Counted from the stretch's first letter, positions 54,307-63,453 are shown. The stretch is 64,000 bases of DNA from Acrocarpospora macrocephala (GCF_009687865.1 NZ_BLAE01000021.1:92126-156125), one strand, 5' to 3'. Translations and numbers: made by a program. Notes: generated from the sequence alone by a model not told the origin.

Positions 54307-55455
54307 GTGACGACCACGAGTCTTCCGCTCTTCGTGCTCGGCCAGGGCACCGATCCGCACAGCGAACGTGGGGTGGACTGTCCGGGTGAACTCCCGCCGG
54401 CCTCCGACCCCACGCTGGTGGCCCGGGCCAGAGCGGCGAAGGATCGGCTCGGCGACCGGCTGTTCGTGCTGGGGCACCACTACCAGCGGGACGAGGTGAT
54501 CCAGTTCGCGGACGTGACCGGCGACTCGTTCAAGCTGGCGCGCGAGGCCGCGGCCCGGCCCGGCGCGGAGTACATCGTGTTCTGCGGGGTGCACTTCATG
54601 GCCGAATCCGCCGACATCCTCACCTCCGACGCGCAGCGCGTCGTGCTGCCCGACCTGGCAGCCGGGTGCTCGATGGCGGACATGGCCACCTTCAACCAGG
54701 TCGAGGAGTGCTGGGAGGCGCTGGAGGAGGCGGGCATCGCCGACCAGGTGGTGCCGATCACCTACATGAACTCCAGCGCCGACATCAAGGCCTTCTGCGG
54801 GCGCCACGGGGGCGCGGTCTGCACCTCCTCCAACGCGCGGCGGGCGCTGGAGTGGGCGTTCGAGCAGGGCAGCCAGGTGCTGTTCCTGCCGGACCAGCAT
54901 CTCGGGCGCAACACCGCCGTGCTGGAGCTGGGCTTCGGCCTGGACGACTGCGTCGTCTACAACCCACACCGGCCCAACGGCGGCCTCACCGACGCCGCCC
55001 TGCGGGACGCCCGCATGATCCTGTGGAAGGGCCACTGCTCGGTGCACGGCCGCTTCACCGCGGACTGCGTGGACGACGTACGGGCCCGGATTCCCGGCGT
55101 GAACGTCCTGGTGCACCCCGAATGCCGGCACGAGGTCGTGACCAAGGCCGACTTCGTGGGCTCCACCGAATACATCATCAAGACCCTCGAAGCCGCCCCC
55201 GCGGGTTCCTCCTGGGCGATCGGCACGGAGCTGAACCTGGTCAAGCGGCTGGGCACCATGTTCCCCGACAAGACGGTCACGTTCCTCGACAAGACCGTCT
55301 GCTACTGCTCCACGATGAACCGGATCGACCTGCCGCACCTGGTCTGGGCGCTGGAGTCGCTGGCCGACGGGCACCTGGTCAACCAGATCACCGTCGACGC
55401 CGACACCACGCACTGGGCGAAGGTCGCGCTGGACCGCATGCTCGCGCTGCCGTAA
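54307..55455 (+). CDS. nadA: quinolinate synthase A
   Basis: A 382-residue 4Fe-4S enzyme that makes quinolinate from iminoaspartate and dihydroxyacetone phosphate for NAD. It has LGHHYQRDEVIQFADVTGDS, FCGVHFMAESADIL, LAAGCSMADMA, HPECRHEV and KTVCYCSTMN, including the three cluster cysteines. I start at GTG 54307 with AAGGGGG eight bases upstream; GTG 54298 overlaps that site. nadB and nadC are not adjacent. The erpA neighbour fits its cluster need. A terminator hairpin follows. Confidence 0.93.
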   Translation: MTTTSLPLFVLGQGTDPHSERGVDCPGELPPASDPTLVARARAAKDRLGDRLFVLGHHYQRDEVIQFADVTGDSFKLAREAAARPGAEYIVFCGVHFMAESADILTSDAQRVVLPDLAAGCSMADMATFNQVEECWEALEEAGIADQVVPITYMNSSADIKAFCGRHGGAVCTSSNARRALEWAFEQGSQVLFLPDQHLGRNTAVLELGFGLDDCVVYNPHRPNGGLTDAALRDARMILWKGHCSVHGRFTADCVDDVRARIPGVNVLVHPECRHEVVTKADFVGSTEYIIKTLEAAPAGSSWAIGTELNLVKRLGTMFPDKTVTFLDKTVCYCSTMNRIDLPHLVWALESLADGHLVNQITVDADTTHWAKVALDRMLALP

Positions 55456-55464
55456 CGGTCATCA

Positions 55465-55491
55465 GCCCGGCTGGGGCGAACCCAGCCGGGC
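55465..55491. terminator. hairpin between nadA and SIMPL gene
   Basis: A perfect 11-bp stem (GCCCGGCTGGG / CCCAGCCGGGC) with a GCGAA loop between two convergent genes. Confidence 0.8.
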
Positions 55492-55498
55492 CGATTGA

Positions 55499-56212
55499 TC
55501 ACTTCAGCTCGTACGTGAGAGTGACGGTCACGCCCACCGACTGGCGGCCCGGCGAGATCGAGGCCTTGTCGGCCACGGCCATCGGGCCGTGGTAGGGGAT
55601 CGGGCCCGGGACGTCGCCGCCCTCCTCGCTGACCGAGACGATCTTGCCCAGCCTGCAGCCGGCGAGCTTGGCGTACTGCCTGGCCTTGGCGATGGCGTCC
55701 TTGAAGGCGGCGTCCCTGGCGGCCACCAGGATGGCGTTCTGGTCGGAGATCTCGAAGTGGATGCCGTTCAGGCGGGCGTCCTCCCCCAGTCCGGCGGCGG
55801 CGTCGATGACCTTGTCGGCCTGGGTCAGGTCGCGGACGACCGCCTCGACGCCCTGGGTGGCGCGGTAGCCGATGATCTTGGGGTAGTTCTCGTACTCGGG
55901 GCCGAGCGAGAGCTCGCTGGTGCGCAGGTCCTTCTCGGCCAGGCCCGCGCCGAGCAGGATCTTGGTGAGCTTGGCCGCGGCCGACCTGGCCGCCTTGAAC
56001 GCCTCCCCGGCCGTGGCGCGGCGGATCTCGACGCCCGCCTGCAGGCGCATCAGGTCGGGCGGGGCGGAGACGTTGCCGTGGCCGGTGACGGAGATACGCG
56101 ATCCTTTCACCACGACACCGGCATACCCGTCGGGTGCGGCGGCGAACGCGGGAGTGCCGAGAAGCCCGGTCACGACGAACGCGGCGGCGGCCGCGTGCCT
56201 AAGGTTGATCAT
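55499..56212 (-). CDS. secreted SIMPL (DUF541) domain protein
   Basis: A 237-residue secreted protein with signal peptide MINLRHAAAAAFVVTGLLGTPAFA. The mature part is a SIMPL/DUF541 domain (SVTGHGNVSAPPDLMRLQAGVEIR, AKLTKILLGAGLAEKDLRTSELSL, AARDAAFKDAIAKARQYAKLAG). These periplasmic or outer-surface proteins have no settled function; some protect against oxidative stress. Start is ATG 56212. It is monocistronic by spacing. Confidence 0.85.
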   Translation of the reverse strand: MINLRHAAAAAFVVTGLLGTPAFAAAPDGYAGVVVKGSRISVTGHGNVSAPPDLMRLQAGVEIRRATAGEAFKAARSAAAKLTKILLGAGLAEKDLRTSELSLGPEYENYPKIIGYRATQGVEAVVRDLTQADKVIDAAAGLGEDARLNGIHFEISDQNAILVAARDAAFKDAIAKARQYAKLAGCRLGKIVSVSEEGGDVPGPIPYHGPMAVADKASISPGRQSVGVTVTLTYELK

Positions 56213-56270
56213 GGGCGGATCACATCAGCGGCCGATCGCCCCGCCGGGGACCGCCACGCGCTCTTGGCGA

Positions 56271-57023
56271 TCAGATTGCGGAGTGGTCGACCCACCACTG
56301 CAGCAGCTTGACGTCGCCCTCGACCGCGTAGTCCTGGTAGCTGCGCCGGCGCCAGGCCAGCAGCATCAGGTCGGCGGCGGTGGCGGTGCGCACGGTGACG
56401 TCGCCGGGGGCGCTGGAGTGCTCATAGCGGAAGCCCTCCGGGGTCAGGGTGATCAGCCAGGCCGCGCCGGTGTCGGCCTGCCAGGCGATGCTGTCGCCGC
56501 CGCCGTGCAGGTCGGCCAGCTGCGGCCGCCAGCGCGCGTACGGCAGGACGTCGAGGAACTCCTCCACCCCGTCGGCCGCGATGCTCTCGTCGATCTCGGG
56601 CGCGATGCCGAGCGCCAGTTCGGCGTCCACCCGGTGGATGACGCTCTCGTGCAGCTGCCGGCGGGACCAGAATCGCACGTGCCGGTCGCTACCCCAGGAC
56701 CACATGGCCGCGTCCGGGGGCTGTGACCTGAGCGCCTCGGCCAGCGGCGCGGCCCCCGCCTCCAGCCAGGAGGCGTGCTCGCCGGCGAGTTCGGGGATGC
56801 CGAGGTCCATCTCGGCGCGCTCATAGCGCGTCGGCGTGAGGTCGCGGACCATCGCGGTGACCCAGCGGTGGATGCTCCCGGTGTGCACGACGAGTTCCCG
56901 CAGATCCCAGGCCGGGCAGGTGGGCACCGGCGTGGCCGGATTCCGGTCCCGTACGGCTTTCGCCATGCGGATCACCTCGGCGGCGATCGCGTCGGTTCGC
57001 GCGACGTGGGTCCAAGCCTTCAC
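56271..57023 (-). CDS. maleylpyruvate isomerase-family mycothiol-dependent protein
   Basis: A 250-residue protein of the actinobacterial family with an N-terminal DinB-like four-helix domain (TCPAWDLRELVVHTGSIHRWVTAMV), where conserved histidines bind a metal and mycothiol, and a C-terminal SCP2-like domain (WLITLTPEGFRYEH). The exact reaction is unknown. Start is GTG 57023 (VKAWTH) with GGGGAGG upstream; the longer frame upstream is antisense to the PspAB-like gene region. Confidence 0.8.
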   Translation of the reverse strand: MKAWTHVARTDAIAAEVIRMAKAVRDRNPATPVPTCPAWDLRELVVHTGSIHRWVTAMVRDLTPTRYERAEMDLGIPELAGEHASWLEAGAAPLAEALRSQPPDAAMWSWGSDRHVRFWSRRQLHESVIHRVDAELALGIAPEIDESIAADGVEEFLDVLPYARWRPQLADLHGGGDSIAWQADTGAAWLITLTPEGFRYEHSSAPGDVTVRTATAADLMLLAWRRRSYQDYAVEGDVKLLQWWVDHSAI

Positions 57024-57067
57024 AGTGCCTCCCCTGGGCAGCCAGCTGATGCCCACATTCCACACCA

Positions 57068-57616
57068 TCAGACGCCGGGAGCGCCCCAGACCGGGAACCA
57101 GCGGGAGAGATCCGGCTCGATTTTCAGCTCGGCGGCCAGGACGCCCCGGGCTTGGAGCTCGAGCGCGTTGTCGCGGCGTTCGCGGTCGAGGGGGGCGAAC
57201 GGGTAGAACGTGCCCTGTTTGTACAGGTAGACCAGGGCCAGGCGCCGCCCGGCGGGGTCGGTGAAGGACACCAGTGTGCACAGCAGGGACGGTCCGAACC
57301 CGGCCGACTCCAGGGTGGAGTTGACCGCGTGCAAATCCGTGACAAGTGCCGAAATATCGTCGTTTCGGGCGAGCAGCCACGTGTAACCGTACGAGTCCTG
57401 AGAAATCTCGACCTTGCCGAGCAGGGCCTGGATGTCCGACTGGAGCTCGGCGAAGGCGGCGCCCTCGGCGGCGCGGAAGCAGACCGAGCCCTGCCCGGCC
57501 GGGGCGAAGGCCATCGCGACCTGCAGGCTGATCGCGGCCGACGGCAGCGCGAACAGCGCGTCCAGATCCGGCCGGGCGGGCTTGGAGCGGCCCAGCAGCG
57601 CGTCGAACCAGCCCAT
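57068..57616 (-). CDS. pspAB: PspA-associated protein PspAB
   Basis: A 182-residue soluble protein of the PspAB family (WFDALLGRSKPARPDLDALFALPSAAI, then mixed alpha/beta with RWFPVWGAPGV at the end). It sits last in the operon pspA-pspAA-htpX-pspAB known from actinobacteria, which supports envelope-stress response. Its ATG shares one base with the htpX stop (TGATG). The molecular function is unknown. Confidence 0.82.
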   Translation of the reverse strand: MGWFDALLGRSKPARPDLDALFALPSAAISLQVAMAFAPAGQGSVCFRAAEGAAFAELQSDIQALLGKVEISQDSYGYTWLLARNDDISALVTDLHAVNSTLESAGFGPSLLCTLVSFTDPAGRRLALVYLYKQGTFYPFAPLDRERRDNALELQARGVLAAELKIEPDLSRWFPVWGAPGV

Positions 57617-58503
57617 CAGCGGCGGCCCAGCTCGGCGGAGATCCGGGCCAGCTGCTCCAGCCTGCGGTCCAGCGGCGGATGCGTCGCGAACAGCGTGGCG
57701 ATGCTGGCGCGGGACAGCGCGGGCACGAAGAAGAACGCGTTGAACGCCTGGTTCGCCCGCAGGTCCCTGGTCGGAATCCTGGCGATGTCCCCGGTGACCT
57801 TCGTCAGCGCGCTGGCCAGCGCGGAAGGCCGCTGGGTGAGCAGCGCTCCGGCTCGATCCGCGGCCAGCTCGCGATAGCGCGACAGCAGCCGGGTGAGCAG
57901 GAAACTCACCGCGTACACGATCCCGGACACGAGCAGGATGATCAGCCCGATCGGCGGCCCGTTCTGGTTGCGGCTGCGCCCCAGCCCCGAGTACAGCGTG
58001 AACCGCGTGATCAGCCCCGCCAGCACGCCCAGGAACGAGGCGATGGTCATGACGGCCACGTCGCGGTGGGCGACATGAGAGAGCTCGTGGGCGAGCACGC
58101 CCTCCAGCTCCTCCGGTTCCAGCCGCCGCAGCAGCCCGGTCGTCACGCAGACGACGGCGTTCTTCTGGTTACGCCCGGTGGCGAAGGCGTTCGGCACATC
58201 CGAGTCGGCGATGGCCACCCGCGGTTTCGGCATGTCGGCCAGGGCGCTCAGCCGGTCGATCACACCGTGCAGCTCGGGGGCCTCCTGCGGCGAGACCTCC
58301 CGCCCGTGCATCGCGAACAGCGCGATCCGATCGGACAGGAAGTACTGCGCCAGCAGGAAGCCCACGGCGATCACCGCGACGACGATCGCCTGCGTCCCGA
58401 CGGCGATGAGCACCGCCATGAACGCGACGTACAGCAGCCCGAGCAGGAACATGGTCGCCACCATGCGCCCGGTCAGCCCCCGATCGGGTTCGAACCTGGT
58501 CAT
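57616..58503 (-). CDS. htpX: membrane zinc metalloprotease HtpX
   Basis: A 295-residue M48 protease. Two N-terminal helices (VATMFLLGLLYVAFMAVLIAVGTQAIVVAVIAVGFLLAQYF) precede the zinc motif HELSHVAHRD and the downstream ligand in RYRELAADRAGALL, with two more helices between. It degrades misfolded membrane proteins under stress. Start is ATG 58503. It lies 10 bp after pspAA and overlaps pspAB by one base, so it belongs to the Psp operon. Confidence 0.88.
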   Translation of the reverse strand: MTRFEPDRGLTGRMVATMFLLGLLYVAFMAVLIAVGTQAIVVAVIAVGFLLAQYFLSDRIALFAMHGREVSPQEAPELHGVIDRLSALADMPKPRVAIADSDVPNAFATGRNQKNAVVCVTTGLLRRLEPEELEGVLAHELSHVAHRDVAVMTIASFLGVLAGLITRFTLYSGLGRSRNQNGPPIGLIILLVSGIVYAVSFLLTRLLSRYRELAADRAGALLTQRPSALASALTKVTGDIARIPTRDLRANQAFNAFFFVPALSRASIATLFATHPPLDRRLEQLARISAELGRR

Positions 58504-58513
58504 CGGAACCTGG

Positions 58514-58792
58514 TCACCCGGGGATGAGCCCCGAGTCCCCGAGCATCTCCCTGACCTCCTCGATCGAGGCGTCAGCGGGAGGCAGGATAAGCTCGGACGC
58601 CTCCAGCGAGTCGTCCGGGAGCGCCTTGCCCACATGCCGGACCTTGTCCAGCAACGCGTGCAGTTTGGTGCGGAAGATGGCCTCGTCGTCGGCCTCGATG
58701 GCCCGCTCGAGTTCGGTGTCCAGGGCGTTCAGGACGTCGAGATCACCGTCGCCGATCTGGACCTGGCCCTCTCCCATGATTCGTACGATCAC
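58514..58792 (-). CDS. pspAA: PspA-associated protein PspAA
   Basis: A 92-residue protein of the PspAA family (IVRIMGEGQVQIGDGDLDVLNALDTELERAI). Such proteins bind or tune PspA in actinobacteria. Start is GTG 58792, overlapping the pspA stop by GTGA. Confidence 0.85.
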   Translation of the reverse strand: MIVRIMGEGQVQIGDGDLDVLNALDTELERAIEADDEAIFRTKLHALLDKVRHVGKALPDDSLEASELILPPADASIEEVREMLGDSGLIPG

Positions 58793-59574
58793 TGTGCCTC
58801 CCCCGGCTGGCGGATCTGCTGGGTGTGCTGCTGCCCGGCAGGCTGGCCCTGCTCGATCGCGCTCTTCGGCGCCGGCGCCTGCCCCAGTTCCGCCTTCATT
58901 CTGGCGATTTCCAGCTCGACGTCGCTGCCGCCGCCCATCCGGTCGAGCTCGGCCTGGATGTCGTCACGCTGCCCGGTGAAGTCGTCGAGCGCGCCGCTGG
59001 CCAGCAGCTCGTCGATCGCCCCGGCCCGCGCCTGCATCTGGGCGGTCTTGTCCTCGGCCCGCTGGATCGCCAGACCGACGTCCCCCATCTCCTCGGAGAT
59101 GCCGGAGAACGCCTCGTTGATCCGGGTCTGCGCCTCGGCCGCGGTGTAGGTGGCCTTGATCGTCTCTTTCCTGGTACGGAAGGAGTCGACCTTGGCCTGG
59201 AGACGCTGGCTGGCGAGGGTCAGCTTCTCCTCCTCGCCCTGGAGGTTGTTGTACTGGATTCGCAGATCGGCCACTTGGGTCTGGATCGTGCCCCGCCGGG
59301 CCAGCGCCTCCCGGGCCAGGTCCTCCCGGCCCGAGGACAAGGCGGCCTTGGCCTGCTGCTCACGCTTGGCGGCCTCGGCTTCGGCCTGGTTGATCTGCAA
59401 CTCGACCCGCTTGCGGCTGGTCGCCACATCCGCCACGCCCCGGCGCACCTTCTGCAGCAATTCCAGCTGCCTCTGGTAGGAGTAGTCCAGGGTCTCCCGC
59501 GGGTCCTCCATCTTGTCCAGGGCCTTGTTGGCCTTGGACTTGAAGATCATGGAAAGTCTCTTCATCACGCTCAT
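58789..59574 (-). CDS. pspA: phage shock protein A (PspA/IM30 family)
   Basis: A 261-residue, almost wholly helical protein of the PspA/Vipp1 family (MKRLSMIFKSKANKALDKMEDPRETLDYSYQRQLELLQKVRRGVADVATSRKRVE begins the amphipathic helix a0 and first coiled coil). ESCRT-III-like, it binds stressed membranes and blocks proton leak. The C-terminal tail is Gln/Pro-rich (QPAGQQHTQQIRQPG). I start at ATG 59574 (MSVMKRLSM); ATG 59565 is also possible. It heads the operon pspA-pspAA-htpX-pspAB. Confidence 0.9.
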   Translation of the reverse strand: MSVMKRLSMIFKSKANKALDKMEDPRETLDYSYQRQLELLQKVRRGVADVATSRKRVELQINQAEAEAAKREQQAKAALSSGREDLAREALARRGTIQTQVADLRIQYNNLQGEEEKLTLASQRLQAKVDSFRTRKETIKATYTAAEAQTRINEAFSGISEEMGDVGLAIQRAEDKTAQMQARAGAIDELLASGALDDFTGQRDDIQAELDRMGGGSDVELEIARMKAELGQAPAPKSAIEQGQPAGQQHTQQIRQPGEAQ

Positions 59575-59719
59575 GCGCGTCGGCCGTCCCCTTCTTAAGG
59601 TTGTGCGGGGGTAACCCCAGTCGTTCAATTGCCCCGACAAGCGGGTTGACCGCCTAGGTTCACCCTACGCATAACGCACGGGGGCGTCACTAAGTTGCAC
59701 TCCCGGTACGCTGGACAAC

Positions 59720-60337
59720 GTGTTCCGACGTCGTACCCAGCCCACCACGGACGACTCCCCCGTCCCTGTGGAAGATCTTAGGCCCCAGGGGACTCCGGCC
59801 AAGGGGCGTCCAACCCCCAAGCGGAGCGAGGCGCAGGGGCGCCGCAGGTCGCCGGTGACGGCGCCGTCCAACCGCAAAGAGGCCTACAAGCAGGCCCGGG
59901 AGCGGGATCGGCTGCTACGGGAACGCGCCCGGGAGGGGATGCTCCGCGGCGAGGAGAAATATTTGCCCGCCCGTGACCGTGGCCCGGTCCGCAAATTGGC
60001 CAGGGACTTCGTCGACTCGCGCCGGTTGCCGGGGCAGTATTTCCTGCCCGCCGTGCTGCTGATCATGCTGGCGTCGATGGTCCCGTTCCCGCCGGAGATC
60101 CGCCGGTGGGTCCTCACCCTCTACACGATGTCGCTGCCGCTGGTCATGGTTCTGGTGCTGGTGAGCTCCTTCTACGTGGCCGGCCGGGTCAAGAAGGAGG
60201 CGGCCCGGAGGTATCCCGATGAGAACCTGAAGGGCGTCGGCTTCTACGCGGCCATGCGCTCCTCGCAGATCCGCAGGCTGCGCTTCCCCAAGCCGACCGT
60301 GCTGCCTGGGGGTAAGCCGGTGCCGGTCAAGAAGTGA
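59720..60337 (+). CDS. DUF3043 membrane protein
   Basis: A 205-residue actinobacterial protein. A basic, disordered N-terminus (to about residue 75) has RRRTQPTTDD and KEAYKQARERDRLLRERAREGM. Two hydrophobic helices follow (YFLPAVLLIMLASMVPF; LTLYTMSLPLVMVLVLVSSFYVAGR). The tail is GFYAAMRSSQIRRLRFPKP, diagnostic of DUF3043. The function is unknown. Start is GTG 59720. Confidence 0.85.
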   Translation: MFRRRTQPTTDDSPVPVEDLRPQGTPAKGRPTPKRSEAQGRRRSPVTAPSNRKEAYKQARERDRLLRERAREGMLRGEEKYLPARDRGPVRKLARDFVDSRRLPGQYFLPAVLLIMLASMVPFPPEIRRWVLTLYTMSLPLVMVLVLVSSFYVAGRVKKEAARRYPDENLKGVGFYAAMRSSQIRRLRFPKPTVLPGGKPVPVKK

Positions 60338-60449
60338 GTCTGTTTTACTAACCAGAAACCCGTCCCATAGACGGCCGCGAGGCCGCCGACCAGGCTACTC
60401 ACCGCTGCGGCAGTCCAGATCACGACTTTCTAGTTAGTAGGGTGCGGTA

Positions 60450-61448
60450 ATGGAATTCCGCCACTTGGGCCGCAGCGGTCTGCTCGTCAGCGAGATCAGC
60501 TACGGCAATTGGATCACCCACGGCTCGCAGGTCGAGGAGGAGGCCGCGCGCGACTGCGTGCGCGCCGCCCTCGACGAGGGGATCACCACCTTCGACACGG
60601 CCGACGTCTACGCGGGCACCCGTGCCGAGGAGGTCCTCGGCCGCGCCCTCAACGGCATCCGGCGCGAGTCGCTGGAGATCTTCACCAAGGTCTACTGGCC
60701 GACCGGCGCCGGCCGCAACGACCGGGGCCTGTCCCGCAAGCACATCATGGAGTCGATCAACGGCTCACTCCGCCGCCTTGGCACCGACTACGTCGACCTC
60801 TACCAGGCCCACCGCTTCGACGTGGAGACCCCGCTGGAGGAGACCCTCCGCGCCTTCGACGATCTGGTACGGCAAGGCAAGGTCCTCTACGTGGGCGTCA
60901 GCGAATGGACAGCCGACCAGATCGCCAGGGCGGTGAAGATCGCCGACGAGATGGGCTTCGACCGCCTGGTCTCCAACCAGCCGCAGTACTCGATGTTGTG
61001 GCGGGTCATCGAGGCGGAGGTCGTGCCGCTCTCGGAGCAGGAGGGCATCGGCCAGATCGTCTGGTCGCCGATCGCGCAGGGCGTGCTGACCGGCAAGTAC
61101 CTGCCCGGCCAGCCGCCGCCGGAGGGTTCCCGGGCGACCGATCCGTCCGGATCCGGCTTCATCGGCCGGATGATGGGCGACGAGGTCCTCCGCCGCGTCC
61201 AGGACCTGAAGCCGATCGCCGCCGACCACGGCCTCACCATGGCCCAGCTCGCGGTCGCCTGGGTGCTCCAGAACCCGAACGTCTCCTCCGCCATCGTGGG
61301 CGCCACCAAGCCGGAACAGGTCCGCGACAACGTGAAGGCGTCCGGCGTCAAGCTCGAAGCCGACGCCCTGAAGCAGATCGACGACGCACTCGGCTCCGTG
61401 GTCGAACGCGACCCCGCAAAGACCGTAAGCCCCAGCCGCCGCCCCTGA
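60450..61448 (+). CDS. aldo/keto reductase, potassium channel beta-subunit-like
   Basis: A 332-residue AKR. The catalytic tetrad is visible: Asp and Tyr in FDTADVYAG, Lys in EIFTKVYW, His in LYQAHRFD. RLVSNQPQYSMLWR and GATKPEQVRDNVKA complete the NADPH-binding barrel. It matches the AKR6 channel-beta-like group; the substrate is unknown. Start is ATG 60450. After the stop lies a stretch of repeated TGAGCA words. Confidence 0.88.
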   Translation: MEFRHLGRSGLLVSEISYGNWITHGSQVEEEAARDCVRAALDEGITTFDTADVYAGTRAEEVLGRALNGIRRESLEIFTKVYWPTGAGRNDRGLSRKHIMESINGSLRRLGTDYVDLYQAHRFDVETPLEETLRAFDDLVRQGKVLYVGVSEWTADQIARAVKIADEMGFDRLVSNQPQYSMLWRVIEAEVVPLSEQEGIGQIVWSPIAQGVLTGKYLPGQPPPEGSRATDPSGSGFIGRMMGDEVLRRVQDLKPIAADHGLTMAQLAVAWVLQNPNVSSAIVGATKPEQVRDNVKASGVKLEADALKQIDDALGSVVERDPAKTVSPSRRP

Positions 61449-61700
61449 GCAGGTGCTCTGGACATGGGGTCCTGGTCAGATGCCCTGAGCATGGCACCCT
61501 GAGCAGGTGTCCTGAGCATGGTGGCCTCTGAACAGGTGCCCCTGATCCGCAGGTTCCGAGCACGAGCCCAGCCCGAAGTACGGGCTTCGGGGGTCTCGAC
61601 GGATGAGTTCCCTTGAGCACAGGGGCCTCTGAGCACGGCATCGGGCGGGTCCTCTGAGCACGGCCCCCGCGCTTCCCGGCAGATGGGTTCCGCTGAGCAC
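61449..61700. repeat. degenerate CCTGAGCA repeats after the aldo/keto reductase stop
   Basis: The stop codon of the AKR gene sits in CCCCTGAGCAGGTG. CCTGAGCA or TGAGCAC words recur at least eight times to 61700 at irregular 12-60 base spacing (for example at 61485, 61497, 61511, 61615, 61632, 61659, 61693). No gene is apparent here. Confidence 0.6.
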
Positions 61701-61703
61701 AAG

Positions 61704-61748
61704 AAAGCCCACTGGATCATTCCTTTTCCGGAATATCCAGTGGGCTTT
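61704..61748 (-). terminator. terminator after small conserved protein gene
   Basis: A 14-bp stem (AAAGCCCACTGGAT / ATCCAGTGGGCTTT) with a nested ATTCC/GGAAT stem in the loop lies 12 bases past the stop of the minus-strand gene at 61760, followed by a run that reads as U in that direction. Confidence 0.85.
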
Positions 61749-61759
61749 TTATTTCCGGA

Positions 61760-61966
61760 CTATTGGGGACGCAATGACATGCCGGTGTATTCCGGTCGGT
61801 CGTCTTCCAGCAAGGTGACCTGCTCAACACCGGATTCCAGCAGGTCACGCCAGATCTCGCCGAGCCACGACTCGGCATCGGCCTGGCTGGTGAAGACCTC
61901 CCGCGGCAAAGGACGATCGGTTACCTCACCGCCGTTCGCGTTTTCATAACGCCAACGCCATGTCAT
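61760..61966 (-). CDS. small conserved protein
   Basis: A 68-residue protein (MTWRWRYENANGGEV, then TSQADAESWLGEIWRDLLESGVEQVTLLEDDRPEYTGMSLRP) of an actinobacterial family with an alpha/beta pattern and acidic core. The function is unknown. ATG 61966 has AAGGAG upstream and the gene has its own terminator, which supports a real gene. Confidence 0.75.
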   Translation of the reverse strand: MTWRWRYENANGGEVTDRPLPREVFTSQADAESWLGEIWRDLLESGVEQVTLLEDDRPEYTGMSLRPQ

Positions 61967-62229
61967 GCCATACGCTCCTTATCGCGCGGTCCGGGTCACC
62001 CCGGATACAACTCAGCGGAATCCGCGAACCCCCGAACCCGCCGGGACCCTTCGCAGGGGCCAAGCCCGGCAGATCTGAACAACCCTCGGGTCCACGAACC
62101 CTATAACGCTGAGATATCCCTCAAACACGGAGGCCATTCGCGGCGCCCTCCCGCCGGGTTATCCACAGGCGTGATTTGGCCCCCCTGGCGCCGCCGCTAT
62201 CCTGCGGAGGCACGAGAAACGGGGGACTC

Positions 62230-63453
62230 ATGAAGGTGCTGCTGACTGGAACCGCCGGTCCCGGAGGATGGCCGGAAAAGGGCTGCCGCTGCGCGTCCTG
62301 CGGCCGGGTCACGACCCCTCGACGCCCGTTCTCCGTGGTCATCGACGACAACATCCCACTCACCCACCACGACCTGACCCGCACCCCCGACGGCGACTCC
62401 GTGATCGCCCCCGACGGCGACCGCCTGCTCTTCGCGAACGGCGACCGAGCCAACACCGACCAGCCCAACGCCCACCGAGCCAACACCAGCCAAGCCAACG
62501 GCCACCGGGCCGACGGCGACCGAGCCAACGATGATGGGGCCAACGCGGCCAACGATCACGGGTCCAACGCACCAGGCACTAAGGGACCTCACGGACGTGA
62601 TGTCCTTGACCGGACCAACGCGCCGGGCGCTGAGAGACCCCATCTCTCTCAGGGACGGGATGGACTTGATCGCACCGACGCGTCGGGCGCCGAGCCTTAC
62701 GACATCGTGCTCATCGATCTTCTTGAGCGACCCGACCATCTGGGCGACCTGCGGCGTCGTGGTCTGGTCGACGAGGCCACTCAGATCGTGGCGGTCGGTC
62801 TCGACCATCGGGCGCCCTCAGAAGCGGAACTGGAGCGCAGGCTTCGATTCTGGGGAGCGATCACCGTCCCGGACGGAACGGTACTGGACACGAAAGCCCC
62901 CCCAGATCGCGTGCGTCCCCGGACGCTGCCCCGCCGGACCCTCCTCCTGGGCGGCTCCCGCTCCGGCAAATCCGCCGAAGCCGAACTACGCCTCGCCGCC
63001 GAACCCGAGGTGACGTATGTGGCCACCGCCTCCCCCGGCCACGACGACCCCGAATGGCAAGCCCGCCTGAAAGCGCACCAGGCCCGCCGCCCCGCCCACT
63101 GGCGAACCCTCGAAACAACCGACCTCGCCCACCTCCTGACCACAGAAACCGGCGTCCTCCTCATCGACGGCCTCGGCACCTGGCTAACCGCCACCATCGA
63201 CGCCCACAACGCCTGGCCCCCCGCCAGCCCCGAACCAGTCCACACCGAATGCGCCAACCTCCTCCAAGCCTGGCGCCAAACCACCGCCCACATCGTCGCC
63301 GTCACCGAAGAAGTAGGCCAAGGCATCGTCCCCCCAACCCCCAGCGGCCGCCTCTTCCGCGACCTCCTAGGCACCCTCAACCAACACCTCACCACCGAAT
63401 CCGAAGAATCCGCCCTAATAACCGCCGGCCGCATCACCCCCCTCCCAACCTGA
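62230..63453 (+). CDS. cobU: adenosylcobinamide kinase/guanylyltransferase with N-terminal extension
   Basis: A 407-residue protein. The C-terminal ~175 residues are CobU: P-loop LLLGGSRSGKS (238-248), VATASPGHDDPEW, the HQARRP guanylyl-acceptor region and LLIDGLGTWL. CobU makes adenosylcobinamide-GDP in B12 assembly. The N-terminal part (KVLLTGTAGPGGWPEKGCRCASC) is the beta-lactamase-like extension seen in actinobacterial CobU. Residues 70-156 are a low-complexity Asn/Ala/Asp repeat insertion. Start is ATG 62230. cobS follows 436 bp later. Confidence 0.85.
   Translation: MKVLLTGTAGPGGWPEKGCRCASCGRVTTPRRPFSVVIDDNIPLTHHDLTRTPDGDSVIAPDGDRLLFANGDRANTDQPNAHRANTSQANGHRADGDRANDDGANAANDHGSNAPGTKGPHGRDVLDRTNAPGAERPHLSQGRDGLDRTDASGAEPYDIVLIDLLERPDHLGDLRRRGLVDEATQIVAVGLDHRAPSEAELERRLRFWGAITVPDGTVLDTKAPPDRVRPRTLPRRTLLLGGSRSGKSAEAELRLAAEPEVTYVATASPGHDDPEWQARLKAHQARRPAHWRTLETTDLAHLLTTETGVLLIDGLGTWLTATIDAHNAWPPASPEPVHTECANLLQAWRQTTAHIVAVTEEVGQGIVPPTPSGRLFRDLLGTLNQHLTTESEESALITAGRITPLPT
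62437..62700 (+). repeat. in-frame repeat expansion inside cobU
   Basis: From 62437 the codons for CCAACG-rich units (AACGGCGACCGAGCC, AACGCCCACCGAGCC, AACGGCCACCGGGCC and so on, about 15-30 bp) repeat, then two ~70-bp units encode GRDVLDRTNAPGAERP and GRDGLDRTDASGAEPY. The reading frame is kept throughout. Confidence 0.75.

Noticed and set aside
62159..62167. DnaA box TTATCCACA, possible replication origin
   Set aside because: Only one perfect box is present, with no cluster, AT-rich unwinding region or dnaA/dnaN genes nearby.
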